From NCBI RefSeq assembly GCF_002138415.1, contig NZ_CP015612.1, forward strand, positions 1,404,001 through 1,468,000: a stretch of DNA of 64,000 bases, written 5' to 3'. The stretch comes from Stenotrophomonas maltophilia. GTDB lineage: Bacteria; Pseudomonadota; Gammaproteobacteria; Xanthomonadales; Xanthomonadaceae. A program made the translations under genes and the position numbers. The notes under the pieces were generated by a model. It saw nothing but the letters and a program-made list of their open reading frames with translations. It did not search any database and was not told where the DNA came from. Position 1 is the first letter of the stretch; the number at the start of each line of letters is the position of its first letter. Below are positions 14,410-23,019 of the stretch, piece by piece.

Positions 14410-14563
14410 TTCAGGATCAATGCGGTATGATTCCGCTCTGAGCGAGTGAAATCTCCTCCAACCGAGCAGCGCCAGGGCACGCGATAAGAAGGGCGCCCAA
14501 AGCGCGGACCATCACCTTTTTTATCGCACTGCCAGGAAGACGGCAGTGCCTTCGGAGTTCCCC
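14410..14563 (+). promoter_or_regulatory. Long leader of the DEAD-box helicase gene with a hairpin before the start
   Basis: A TATGAT hexamer at 14426-14431 could be a -10 box, giving a leader of about 125 bases. Its last part holds a perfect 8-bp stem GCACTGCC (14526-14533) / GGCAGTGC (14542-14549) with an 8-base loop, ending 14 bases before the ATG at 14564; the GGAG ribosome binding site lies just outside it. A T-run (TTTTTT) precedes the stem. Cold-shock helicase mRNAs often have structured leaders; here regulation is only suggested. Confidence 0.4.
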
Positions 14564-16510
14564 ATGTCCCAAGATTCCCAAGCGCCGCTGCAGTTTGCGC
14601 AGCTCGGCCTGTCCGAGCCCGTGATGCAGGCGGTCACCGCCATCGGCTACGAAACCCCGTCGCCGATCCAGGCCGCCACCATCCCAGCGATGCTGGAAGG
14701 CCGCGACGTGCTGGGCCAGGCCCAGACCGGCACCGGCAAGACCGCAGCGTTCGCGCTGCCGGTACTGTCCAACATCGACCTGCAGCAGATCAAGCCGCAG
14801 GCCCTGATCCTGGCACCGACCCGCGAACTGGCCATCCAGGTTGCCGAGGCGTTCCAGTCCTATTCGTCGAAGATCCCGGGCTTCCGCGTGCTGCCGGTGT
14901 ACGGCGGCCAGCCGTATGGCCAGCAGCTGTCGGCGCTGCGTCGTGGTGTGCACATCGTGGTCGGTACCCCCGGCCGCGTGATCGACCACCTGGACCGCAG
15001 CACCCTGGACCTGTCCGAGCTGAAGACGCTGGTGCTGGACGAAGCCGATGAAATGCTGCGCATGGGCTTCATCGACGACGTCGAAGCCGTGCTGAAGAAG
15101 CTGCCGGAGCAGCGCCAGGTGGCCCTGTTCTCGGCCACCATGCCGCCGCAGATCCGCCGCATCGCACAGACCTACCTGCAGGACCCGGTGGAAGTGACCA
15201 TCGCGGCCAAGACCACCACCTCCGCCAACATCCGCCAGCGCTACTGGTGGGTGAGCGGCATGCACAAGCTGGACGCGCTGACCCGCATCCTGGAAGTCGA
15301 GCCGTTCGACGCGATGATCATCTTCGCGCGCACCAAGGCCGGCACCGAGGAACTGGCCAGCAAGCTGCAGGCCCGTGGCCTGGCCGCTGCCGCCATCAAC
15401 GGTGACATGCAGCAGGCCCAGCGTGAGCGCACCATCGCCATGCTGAAGGAAGGCAAGCTGGACATCCTGGTCGCCACCGACGTGGCTGCCCGCGGCCTGG
15501 ACGTGGAGCGCATCAGCCACGTGCTGAACTACGACATCCCGTACGACACCGAAAGCTACGTGCACCGCATCGGCCGTACCGGTCGTGCCGGCCGCAGCGG
15601 CGAGGCGATCCTGTTCGCCACCCCGCGCGAGAAGGGCATGCTGCGCCAGATCGAGCGCGCTACCCGCCAGCCTATCGAAGAGATGCAGCTGCCGAGCGTG
15701 GAAGCGGTCAACGACACCCGCATCAACAAGTTCACCTCGCGCATCAGCGAAACCCTCGGCGCCGGTGGCTTGGACTTCTACCGCCAGCTGCTGGAGCGCT
15801 TCGAGAGCGAGCAGAACGTGCCGGCCATCGAGATCGCCGCTGCGCTGGCCAGGATGCTGCAGGGTGACACCCCGTTCCTGCTGCAGCCGCCGGTGCGTGC
15901 CCCGCGTGAAGAGCGCGCGCCGCGCGAACGCTTCGACCGTGGTGACCGCCCGGAACGCGGTGATCGCTTCGACCGCAACGAGCGTGGTCCGCGCTTTGAG
16001 CGTGGCCCGCGTCGCGACGACGCCGAAGGTGGTTTCGAGCAGCGTCCGCGCCGTGAGGTTCCGCCGCGTGGTGCGCCGGAGCAGGGCATGGAGACCTACC
16101 GCATTTCGGTCGGCCACCAGCACGGCGTGAAGCCGGCCAACATCGTCGGCGCAATTGCCAACGAGGCCGGCCTGGAAAGCCGCTTCATCGGGCGCATCGA
16201 CATCCACGACGACTTCTCGCTGCTGGATCTGCCGGCGCAGATGCCGTCGGACGTGCTGTCGCACCTGCAGAAGGTCTGGGTGTCCGGCCAGCAGCTGCAG
16301 ATGCGTGCGCTGGCTCCGGGTGAAGACACCAACCCGGCCCCGCGTCCGTTCAAGCCGCGCTTCGACAAGCGTGGCCCGGGCGGCCCGGGTGGCCCGCGTC
16401 GTGGCGGCCCGGGTGGTCCGGGTGGCCATGGTGGCGACCGCGGCGGTGACCGCGACAGCCGCCCGCCGCGTCGTGACGGCTTCAAGCCGCGCGGCCCGCG
16501 CAGCTTCTAA
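14564..16510 (+). CDS. DEAD-box ATP-dependent RNA helicase (DeaD/CsdA-like)
   Basis: The protein is 648 residues. The RecA-like core (about 10-370) shows the Q motif (TAIGYETPSPIQ), AQTGTGKT, APTRELAIQ, TPGRVIDHL, DEAD, SATMP, ARGLDVERISHV and HRIGRTGRAG. A dimerisation-type linker and a DbpA-like RNA-binding domain (about 512-590, ETYRISVGHQHGVKPANIVG) follow. The rest is arginine/glycine-rich: a segment at about 445-510 with repeated DRGDRPERGDR-like units, and a terminal RGG-type tail (about 595-648). It unwinds RNA duplexes in ribosome assembly and mRNA decay, especially in the cold. The ATG at 14564 is chosen because it gives the standard N-terminus and has GGAG upstream. Confidence 0.93.
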   Translation: MSQDSQAPLQFAQLGLSEPVMQAVTAIGYETPSPIQAATIPAMLEGRDVLGQAQTGTGKTAAFALPVLSNIDLQQIKPQALILAPTRELAIQVAEAFQSYSSKIPGFRVLPVYGGQPYGQQLSALRRGVHIVVGTPGRVIDHLDRSTLDLSELKTLVLDEADEMLRMGFIDDVEAVLKKLPEQRQVALFSATMPPQIRRIAQTYLQDPVEVTIAAKTTTSANIRQRYWWVSGMHKLDALTRILEVEPFDAMIIFARTKAGTEELASKLQARGLAAAAINGDMQQAQRERTIAMLKEGKLDILVATDVAARGLDVERISHVLNYDIPYDTESYVHRIGRTGRAGRSGEAILFATPREKGMLRQIERATRQPIEEMQLPSVEAVNDTRINKFTSRISETLGAGGLDFYRQLLERFESEQNVPAIEIAAALARMLQGDTPFLLQPPVRAPREERAPRERFDRGDRPERGDRFDRNERGPRFERGPRRDDAEGGFEQRPRREVPPRGAPEQGMETYRISVGHQHGVKPANIVGAIANEAGLESRFIGRIDIHDDFSLLDLPAQMPSDVLSHLQKVWVSGQQLQMRALAPGEDTNPAPRPFKPRFDKRGPGGPGGPRRGGPGGPGGHGGDRGGDRDSRPPRRDGFKPRGPRSF

Positions 16511-16561
16511 GCCGCGCCCGCAGCCGTCCTGATCAACGCCAGCCTCCGGGCTGGCGTACAG

Positions 16562-16646
16562 AAAAAGGGGACGGAGGGGATTAAGTCGTATACGGCAGGC
16601 CATGCGCTTATGCCAAAAACGACTTAATCCCCTCCGTCCCCTTTTT
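16562..16646. terminator. 28-bp perfect inverted repeat, probable bidirectional terminator or palindromic element
   Basis: The arm at 16562-16589 (AAAAAGGGGACGGAGGGGAT and 8 more bases) pairs perfectly with 16619-16646 around a 29-base loop that contains a smaller GGCA/TGCC pairing. The left arm begins with A5 and the right arm ends with T5, so it would stop transcription on either strand. A weaker stem, GCCAGCC-TCCG-GGCTGGC, sits just before it at 16538-16555. Together they fill most of the 218-bp gap after the helicase gene. Confidence 0.8.
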
Positions 16647-16728
16647 CGCATGGTCAACACATTGCCGGTCCTAGGCTGAGCCGGCTCCAAAGGAGGTTGT
16701 CACCGCATCACATTCGGGGGGATCCGGG

Positions 16729-19152
16729 ATGGGTAGGAGTGGCACGGACCAGCAGAGCCGGCGGGTACCGATGACCCGTGGCCTGGGACTGCGATTTGCG
16801 TTGTTGACGGGCATGGCGATTGGACTGGTCGCACTGTCCGCCTTGATCCAGGAACTGCAGGCGGCCTCCACCGCCTGGATTGCCGGCCAGGGCTACTGGT
16901 CACGTGGTCAGCAGGATGCGACCGCAGCACTCAGCCGCTATCTGGCGCGCGGTGATGCCCAGGACCTGGACGACGCACGCCAGGCCCTGCAGGTGCCATT
17001 GGGCGATCTGCAGGCGCGGTTGGCGCTGGAACAGGCCGAGCCGGATGAAGCCAAAGCCAGGCAGGGTTTCCTGCAGGGCGGTAACGCGCGCGCCGACATT
17101 CCACGGCTGGTGTTCTCCTTCCGCCATGCACGTGACATCGGTGCGTTCCGCGAGGCGACTGCGTTGTGGCGGCAGACCGATGGTGACCTGATGGCGGTGC
17201 AGCGCCTGGTCGATGAGCTGCAGCTGCGGCATGGCGAAGGCGCCTTGCCTGCGCCTGTCCGTGATCGCTACCTGCAGCAGCTGCGTGATCTCGATCGTCG
17301 GCTGCAGGTACTGGCGCAGGCGTTCTCGCAGGCGCTGCTGCGCATGGCCACGATGGTACGGATCGCGACGCTGGTGGTCGGTGGCCTGTCGGTGCTGGCG
17401 ATCAGCCTGATGGCTGTCGCGTTGGCGCGCCGCGTCGGCAAGGACCTGACCGAGCATGAAAGCCGCTTCCGTGCGGCCTTCTACCAGGCCAATGTCGGCA
17501 TGCTCAAGCTCGACACCGAAGGCAAGGTGATCGAAGCCAACCAGGCGATGGCCGATATCCTCGACTACCGACGCGACGTGCTGCTGCAGATGTCGCTCGG
17601 CGATCTGTTGATGGAAGGCGAACTGGTCATCGATGGCGTCGGCCGCATCGACTGGGACCGGCAGCTGCGGCCGAGTGAACTGCGCTTCTGCCGCCGCGAT
17701 GGCAGCCTGGTGTGGGGGCGCTGGAGCGGCACCGGTGTGCGCAGCGCGGGAGGCGGCCTGTCGGTGTTTGCGATCATCGAGGATGTCAGCCAGAACCATG
17801 CACTGGCGCGTGAGATCGAGCATCACGCCAGTCACGATCCGCTGACCGGCCTGATCAACCGTCGCGAGATCGAGCGGCTGCTGGAGCGTGCGCTGCTGCA
17901 GGTGCGCAGCGACGGCGGCACGCATGCGCTGTGCTACATCAACCTGGACCACTTCAAGCTGGTCAACGACAGTTTCGGCCATGCTGCCGGTGATCAGATG
18001 CTGCGCAGTTTCGCCGACTATCTGGTGGCGGCGGTGCGTGATGGTGATTGGGTCGGCCGGCTGGGCGCCGACGAGTTCGCCGTGTTCCTCGCCCATGCCG
18101 GGCAGGACGAGGCCAAGCGGGTGCTGCAGCGGGTGATCCGCAACCTGGGGCAGGCGACCTTCCCGATCAGCGAGGGCAGTCCGCAGCTGAGCTGCAGCAT
18201 CGGCGTGGTCGAAGTCAGTGCCGATGCGCCGGACGTGAACTGGTTGATGAGTGCCGCCGACAGCGCCTGCTATGCGGCCAAGCAGGCCGGGCGCAACCGC
18301 GTGCACTGCTTCAACGAGAACCGCATGGCACTGGAGGAACGGCGGCAGGAGGCCGAGCGCCTGCAGGGCGTCAGCCTGGCGATGGCCGAGAATCGCATGC
18401 TGCTGTATGCACAGCGCATCGCCCGCGTGGGTGATCCGTCCTACCTGCATTACGAGGTGCTGGTGCGCATGCGCGGTACCGATGGCAGCCTGCATATGCC
18501 CGGCCAGTTCATGCCGGCGGTGGAGCGCTATGGCATGGCGGTGGCGCTGGACCGGCACGTGCTCGGGCTGCTGTTCCGCCACCTGCAGGTGTGCCCGGCA
18601 CACGTGCGCCAGCTGGGCCTGTGCAACGTCAACGTGTCCGCGCAGTCGATCGCAGAGCCCGGGTTCCTTGCCTTCGTCTGTGACCTGCTCGAGCGCAACC
18701 GCGCACTGGCCTCCAAGCTGTGCTTCGAAATCACCGAGACCGCAGCGATCAGCAACCTCAGCCAGGCCCGCGCGTTCATCGACGCAGTGAAGGCACGCGG
18801 TTGCCGGATGGCACTGGATGACTTCGGCTCTGGCCTGTCTTCGTTCGGCTATCTGCGCCAGTTGCCGGCCGACATCCTGAAGATCGACGGTGCCTTCGTG
18901 CGTGACATGGATATCGACCCGGTCAGCCACGCCACCGTGCGCGCGATCAGCGAGCTCGGGCGCGAGCTGCAGATGGACGTGGTGGCCGAATGGGTGGAAA
19001 CCGCCGAAGTGGCGGGTGCGCTGACCCGGCTCGGTGTGCAGGGCCTGCAGGGCTACGCGATCGAGCGGCCGCAGCCGCTGGAACGGATGACCCTGGCCGA
19101 TCTGCGCCCGGTGCGGCTGGTCGCGGTGAAGGGGCCGCCGGGGGCTGGCTGA
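16729..19152 (+). CDS. Membrane GGDEF-EAL protein with a PAS domain
   Basis: The protein is 807 residues. Two membrane segments (about 19-40 and 205-230) enclose a periplasmic helical sensor. A PAS domain follows (about 243-350, EGKVIEANQAMADILDYRRD), then GGDEF (about 365-525), then EAL (about 545-790). The GGDEF signature reads RLGADEF, often still accepted but not the consensus. The EAL signature reads YEVLVRM instead of EALLR, and the later catalytic motif reads VVAEWVET instead of EGVET, although DDFGSGLSSFGYL is intact. It could be a degenerate phosphodiesterase, a c-di-GMP sensor or a bifunctional enzyme. The ribosome binding site of the ATG is weak; an AGGAGG lies further up at 16691-16696. 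Confidence 0.85.
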   Translation: MGRSGTDQQSRRVPMTRGLGLRFALLTGMAIGLVALSALIQELQAASTAWIAGQGYWSRGQQDATAALSRYLARGDAQDLDDARQALQVPLGDLQARLALEQAEPDEAKARQGFLQGGNARADIPRLVFSFRHARDIGAFREATALWRQTDGDLMAVQRLVDELQLRHGEGALPAPVRDRYLQQLRDLDRRLQVLAQAFSQALLRMATMVRIATLVVGGLSVLAISLMAVALARRVGKDLTEHESRFRAAFYQANVGMLKLDTEGKVIEANQAMADILDYRRDVLLQMSLGDLLMEGELVIDGVGRIDWDRQLRPSELRFCRRDGSLVWGRWSGTGVRSAGGGLSVFAIIEDVSQNHALAREIEHHASHDPLTGLINRREIERLLERALLQVRSDGGTHALCYINLDHFKLVNDSFGHAAGDQMLRSFADYLVAAVRDGDWVGRLGADEFAVFLAHAGQDEAKRVLQRVIRNLGQATFPISEGSPQLSCSIGVVEVSADAPDVNWLMSAADSACYAAKQAGRNRVHCFNENRMALEERRQEAERLQGVSLAMAENRMLLYAQRIARVGDPSYLHYEVLVRMRGTDGSLHMPGQFMPAVERYGMAVALDRHVLGLLFRHLQVCPAHVRQLGLCNVNVSAQSIAEPGFLAFVCDLLERNRALASKLCFEITETAAISNLSQARAFIDAVKARGCRMALDDFGSGLSSFGYLRQLPADILKIDGAFVRDMDIDPVSHATVRAISELGRELQMDVVAEWVETAEVAGALTRLGVQGLQGYAIERPQPLERMTLADLRPVRLVAVKGPPGAG

Positions 19153-19262
19153 ACGGCGTGGCGGCGACTTTGGTCTACACATGTGCGGCGCGCCCGGCTG
19201 CGATAATGCGCGCCAGGGGCGACGCGCAGTGGGCGCGGACGTAAGCAGGAACAGGATGTGGC

Positions 19263-20927
19263 GTGGGCGTCAGGCAGTGGCAGTACGGAACAGGAGCGGT
19301 GCTGGTCGTACTGCTGGCGTGGTTGGCGATGCCGTGGCCGCTCCAGGCCGACGTGGCCGTGTCGGGCCGCGATTATCTGCTGGTGGGAGGCGCCACCGAC
19401 GAACCGACCCCACATCGCGCATGCACGCCGCAGATGCTGTCCGGCTCCCGCCAGCAGGTGCTGGTAGCGGCTCCGCAGGAGGGCTGGTCGGGCCAGCCAC
19501 AGGCGCTGGACGTGTTCAATGTCTTTGCCGGCGAAGTGCGGGTCCAGCACGGTGACCGCGAAATCTGCGGCAACATGCACGACGCCCGCACCCGCGACTC
19601 GCGCTTCCGCGCAGGCATCGGCCTGGTTGCGGTGCCGCCGGCGGGCAGCCACGCGCCGTTCCTGGTGTCCTGGCAGACGCCGCTGAAGGCGCGCTGGGTA
19701 CCGACCCTGCGGCTGGGCGCGCCCAGCCCGGTGCAGCAGAACGACACCGCCCGCCTGCTGATGCGTGCCGCCTGCATCGCCGTGGCGATCGCATTGGCGC
19801 TGTCGGCGTTGATGGCCTTCCTGACCACCCGGGACCGCAGTTTCCTGGTCTACATCGCCGGCACCACCGTGATGGTGCTGTGGCAGGCCATCCTCGGCGG
19901 GCTGAGCGGTTATCCGGAACCCTGGCTGCCGGTGGGCGAGCACGGCGCCTGGTGGCTGCTGGCGCTGACCGCTGCGACCCAGGCACTGGTGCTGCCGGCG
20001 CTGTGGCGGCTGAACGGAGGCGACCGCGTGCTGCCTCGATCGCGCCCGGCCCAACTGGCGGTGTTGTGGACCCTGATGGCGCTGGCCGTGCTGGTGCCGT
20101 GGCTGCGCTGGGAGCATCTGGCCTGGGTCGCGAAGGGCTTGCAGGTGTCCTATCTGTCCGGATGTGGCCTGGCACTGATGGTCGGCGTCTGGGCACGCTG
20201 GCGCGGCGACCGTTGGGCGCAGGCGGGTCTGGCCGCGCTGGCACCGATGCTGGTACTGATCATCGCCGATGCCTGTGGTGCGGCGTGGCTGCTGGAATAC
20301 CGGGTGGAGGCGCTGCAGCTGGCGGTGACCTGGCTGTTGATGATGGCCGCGTATGCGTTGAACCAGCGGCTGGGCCGGCTGCGCCAGCAGCGTGATGAAC
20401 TTCGCCAGCTGGCCGAGACCGATGGCCTGACCGGGCTTCCCAACCGTCGCGCCGGACTGCAGCAGCTGGCCCGCCATCTGGAACGGGTGGACCGTGAGCG
20501 CGGCCCGTTGGTGATCGGCTTCCTCGACATCGACCTGTTCAAGGACATCAACGACCGCCACGGCCACGCAGTGGGCGACCAGGTGCTGGTGGCGGTGGCG
20601 CGTGCCCTGCGCGCGGCGGTGCGCAGCCAGGACGAAGTGGTGCGGATGGGCGGCGAAGAGTTCCTGCTGCTGATGCCCGGCATGCCGCGCGAGGCGGCGT
20701 CGGCGCGGCTGGACCGCCTGCGCCAGCGCATCACCGAGGCTGGCCAGGCCCTGCAGGTGCCGGGGCTGGAGGTGACTGCCAGCATCGGCCTGGCGCAGTG
20801 GCGACCGGGCGAGGACGATCTGGCCGGGCTGCTGCGGCGCGCCGACCATGCGATGTACGTGGCAAAGCGGGCGGGCCGCAACCGGGTCTTCGACGGCGAG
20901 GAGCTCGATCCGCCCGCACTGGCATGA
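19263..20927 (+). CDS. Membrane diguanylate cyclase with periplasmic and multi-span sensor region
   Basis: The protein is 554 residues. A signal-like N-terminal helix (about 11-30) precedes a periplasmic domain of about 140 residues, then about seven membrane helices (about 165-370), a short coiled linker and a C-terminal GGDEF domain (about 385-545). The sensor half is arranged like 7TM-DISM receptors. The active site MGGEEF (about 463-467) is intact, and GFLDIDLFKDINDRHGHAVG is conserved, so c-di-GMP synthesis is expected. The start is GTG at 19263; the nearby ATG at 19256 is in another frame. It follows the GGDEF-EAL gene on the same strand at 110 bp. Confidence 0.85.
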   Translation: MGVRQWQYGTGAVLVVLLAWLAMPWPLQADVAVSGRDYLLVGGATDEPTPHRACTPQMLSGSRQQVLVAAPQEGWSGQPQALDVFNVFAGEVRVQHGDREICGNMHDARTRDSRFRAGIGLVAVPPAGSHAPFLVSWQTPLKARWVPTLRLGAPSPVQQNDTARLLMRAACIAVAIALALSALMAFLTTRDRSFLVYIAGTTVMVLWQAILGGLSGYPEPWLPVGEHGAWWLLALTAATQALVLPALWRLNGGDRVLPRSRPAQLAVLWTLMALAVLVPWLRWEHLAWVAKGLQVSYLSGCGLALMVGVWARWRGDRWAQAGLAALAPMLVLIIADACGAAWLLEYRVEALQLAVTWLLMMAAYALNQRLGRLRQQRDELRQLAETDGLTGLPNRRAGLQQLARHLERVDRERGPLVIGFLDIDLFKDINDRHGHAVGDQVLVAVARALRAAVRSQDEVVRMGGEEFLLLMPGMPREAASARLDRLRQRITEAGQALQVPGLEVTASIGLAQWRPGEDDLAGLLRRADHAMYVAKRAGRNRVFDGEELDPPALA

Positions 20928-20961
20928 AGCGCAGCGGGCGGCGATGCCGGATAATGGGCCG

Positions 20962-21684
20962 ATGACCACCCGACTCAACAAACATATCGCCGACACCGGC
21001 TTCTGCTCCCGCCGCGAGGCCGATCGCCTGATCGCCGCGCGCCGCGTTACCGTCAACGGCCATCCGGCCGGTACCGGGGCGGTGGTGGGCGAGGAAGACC
21101 AGGTGCTGGTCGACGGCCAGCCGCTGCGCGCCCGCGTGGCACGCAAGCCCGGCGCCCGCCGCCACGTCTACATCGCACTGAACAAGCCGGTAGGCGTCAC
21201 CTGCACGACCGAAACTTCGGTCAAGGGCAACATCGTCGACTTCGTCGGCCACGAACAGCGCATCTTCCCGATCGGCCGCCTGGACAAGGAATCCGAGGGG
21301 TTGATCCTGATGACCAGCAACGGCGACATCGTCAATCAGATCCTGCGCGCCGAAAATGGCCACCAGAAGGAATACCTGGTGGCGGTGAACAAGCCGGTCA
21401 CCGATGAGTTCCTGCGCGGCATGGCGCGCGGCGTGCGCATCCACGACCAGATGACGCTGCCGTGCAAGACCTCGCGCATCGCCAAGTTCGGCTTCCGTAT
21501 CACCCTGCAGCAGGGCCTGAACCGGCAGATCCGCCTGATGGCCGCCGAATTCGGCTATCGCGTGACCCAGCTGCGCCGCGTGCGCATCGACAACATCAAG
21601 ATCGGCGCGCTGAAGCCGGGCCAGTGGCGCAACCTGACCGAGCAGGAACTGCAGGGCCTGCTGCCGAAGCAGCTGGACTGGTAA
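20962..21684 (+). CDS. rluF: 23S rRNA pseudouridine synthase RluF
   Basis: The protein is 240 residues. An N-terminal S4 domain (LNKHIADTGFCSRREADRLI) is followed by the RsuA/RluB/E/F catalytic domain with the motif GRLDKESEGLILMTSNGD, whose Asp is the nucleophile. The stretch EYLVAVNKPVTDEFLRGM, then GLNRQIRLMAAEFGY, matches RluF, which modifies U2604 of 23S rRNA and U35 of tRNA-Tyr in E. coli, better than RluB or RluE. The start MTTRLNKHIADTG is used because upstream in-frame sequence belongs to the end of the cyclase gene. It is embedded among three cyclic-di-GMP genes, with no obvious functional link. Confidence 0.9.
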   Translation: MTTRLNKHIADTGFCSRREADRLIAARRVTVNGHPAGTGAVVGEEDQVLVDGQPLRARVARKPGARRHVYIALNKPVGVTCTTETSVKGNIVDFVGHEQRIFPIGRLDKESEGLILMTSNGDIVNQILRAENGHQKEYLVAVNKPVTDEFLRGMARGVRIHDQMTLPCKTSRIAKFGFRITLQQGLNRQIRLMAAEFGYRVTQLRRVRIDNIKIGALKPGQWRNLTEQELQGLLPKQLDW

Positions 21685-21690
21685 CGCGCG

Positions 21691-21759
21691 GTAGTGCCGG
21701 CCGCTGGCCGGCTGCACCAGGCATCGAATGCGCGCGGGATGCCGGCCAGCGGCCGGCAC
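21691..21759. repeat. Paired GTAG REP (SMAG dimer)
   Basis: GTAGTGCCGGCCGCTGGCCG (21691 on) is followed by its inverted partner GCCGGCCAGCGGCCGGCAC (21741-21759), about 28 bp apart. The unit lies between rluF and the GAF-GGDEF gene and could end rluF transcription. Confidence 0.85.
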
Positions 21760-21828
21760 TCCCCGTTGTGCGGATTACGCACCGGCATCGGCTAGACTCC
21801 GCAGTGACCTGCCGGAATGTGACGCTGC

Positions 21829-22899
21829 ATGATCAAGCCCGACAAGCCTGCCAATGAAGCCCTTCGGCTCGAGGCGCTGTACCGCTACCGGATCCTTGAT
21901 TCGCAACGCGAAAAGTCATTCGACGACCTGGTGGCGATCGCCAAGGCGGTCTGCGGTACCTCGATGGCGGCGGTGACCCTCATCGACGTCGAACGGCAGT
22001 GGTTCAAGTCGATCCAGGGCATCGACGCGGCGGAGAACCTGCGCAGCGAATCGATGTGCGGCCATGCCATCCTGCAGCCGCAGGAAATCATGGTGGTCGA
22101 GGACGCGTTGCAGGACATCCGCTTCCACGACAACCCGGTGGTGACCGGCGACCCGCACATCCGCTTCTACGCCGGTGCGCCACTGATCAGTTCCGATGGC
22201 CTGCCTCTGGGCACGTTGTGCGTGTTCGATGCACATCCGCAGCACCTGCCCAGCGACAAGGCCGAGGCACTGGCCGCACTTTCACGGCAGGTGATGCTGG
22301 TGATGGAGCTGCGCCGTTTCGCGCTCGACATCCAGAAGCACATGCTGGAACGCGATGACTACGAGCGCCTGCTGTCGGAGTACCAGGACGTGCTGCTGGC
22401 GCAGAATGCCGACCTGGCCGAGCAGAGCCGCACCGATGCGTTGACCGGCCTGCCCAACCGCCGCGCGATGGCGGCGGCACTGGAAGAGGCGGTGGTGGAG
22501 ATCGATGGGCAACCGGGCGTGGCCTGCGTGGCCCTGCTGGACATCGACCACTTCAAGCACATCAACGATTTCCAGGGCCACGCCACCGGCGACCGGGTGC
22601 TGGCCGAGCTGGGCGTACTGCTGCGCTCGCATTTCGCTGGCCGTGGCATGGCGGCGCGCTATGGCGGCGAAGAGTTCGTGGCGGTAATGCCGGGCACCGA
22701 CCTGCACACGGCCGAACTGCAATGCGAGTTCCTGCGCCTGGCCGTGGCTGATCTGCCCTTGGGTTTCCCGGTCACGATCAGTATTGGTGTGGCCCAGTAC
22801 CAGGCAGGTGAAAGCGTGGATGACATGCTGGCGCGCGCCGACAAGGCGCTGTACCGCGCCAAGGGCAATGGCCGCAACCGGGTGGAACGGGCGGGCTGA
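21829..22899 (+). CDS. Cytoplasmic GAF-GGDEF diguanylate cyclase
   Basis: The protein is 356 residues with no membrane segment. An N-terminal GAF domain (about 25-165, including SESMCGHAILQP and IRFYAGAPLISSDGLPLGTL) is the type often seen with GGDEF in proteobacteria. A coiled linker (about 165-200) leads to a complete GGDEF domain with TDALTGLPNRRAM, ALLDIDHFKHINDFQGHATG and YGGEEF at about 278-283. It should make c-di-GMP in response to a small ligand or redox signal bound by GAF. The start MIKPDKPANEALRLEAL is supported by its fit to the family. Confidence 0.9.
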   Translation: MIKPDKPANEALRLEALYRYRILDSQREKSFDDLVAIAKAVCGTSMAAVTLIDVERQWFKSIQGIDAAENLRSESMCGHAILQPQEIMVVEDALQDIRFHDNPVVTGDPHIRFYAGAPLISSDGLPLGTLCVFDAHPQHLPSDKAEALAALSRQVMLVMELRRFALDIQKHMLERDDYERLLSEYQDVLLAQNADLAEQSRTDALTGLPNRRAMAAALEEAVVEIDGQPGVACVALLDIDHFKHINDFQGHATGDRVLAELGVLLRSHFAGRGMAARYGGEEFVAVMPGTDLHTAELQCEFLRLAVADLPLGFPVTISIGVAQYQAGESVDDMLARADKALYRAKGNGRNRVERAG

Positions 22900-22911
22900 G
22901 CCCTGCATGCA

Positions 22912-22935
22912 GTAGATCCACGCCATGCGTGGATG
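22912..22935. repeat. GTAG-type REP (SMAG-like)
   Basis: GTAG is followed by the stem ATCCACGC-CAT-GCGTGGAT and then TTTT at 22937-22940. It sits 13 bp after the GAF-GGDEF stop and may work as its terminator. Confidence 0.8.
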
Positions 22936-23019
22936 CTTTTGCAGATGGGGTAACGCCGTGTCGCGGCCTGTGCGATTGCGCCCGGCGAATATGCCGTTCC
23001 TGTTCCCGCGGACACAACC

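Noticed and set aside
16900..19182. Minus-strand ORF of 760 codons
   Set aside because: Antisense of the GGDEF-EAL gene, histidine/glutamine-rich shadow.
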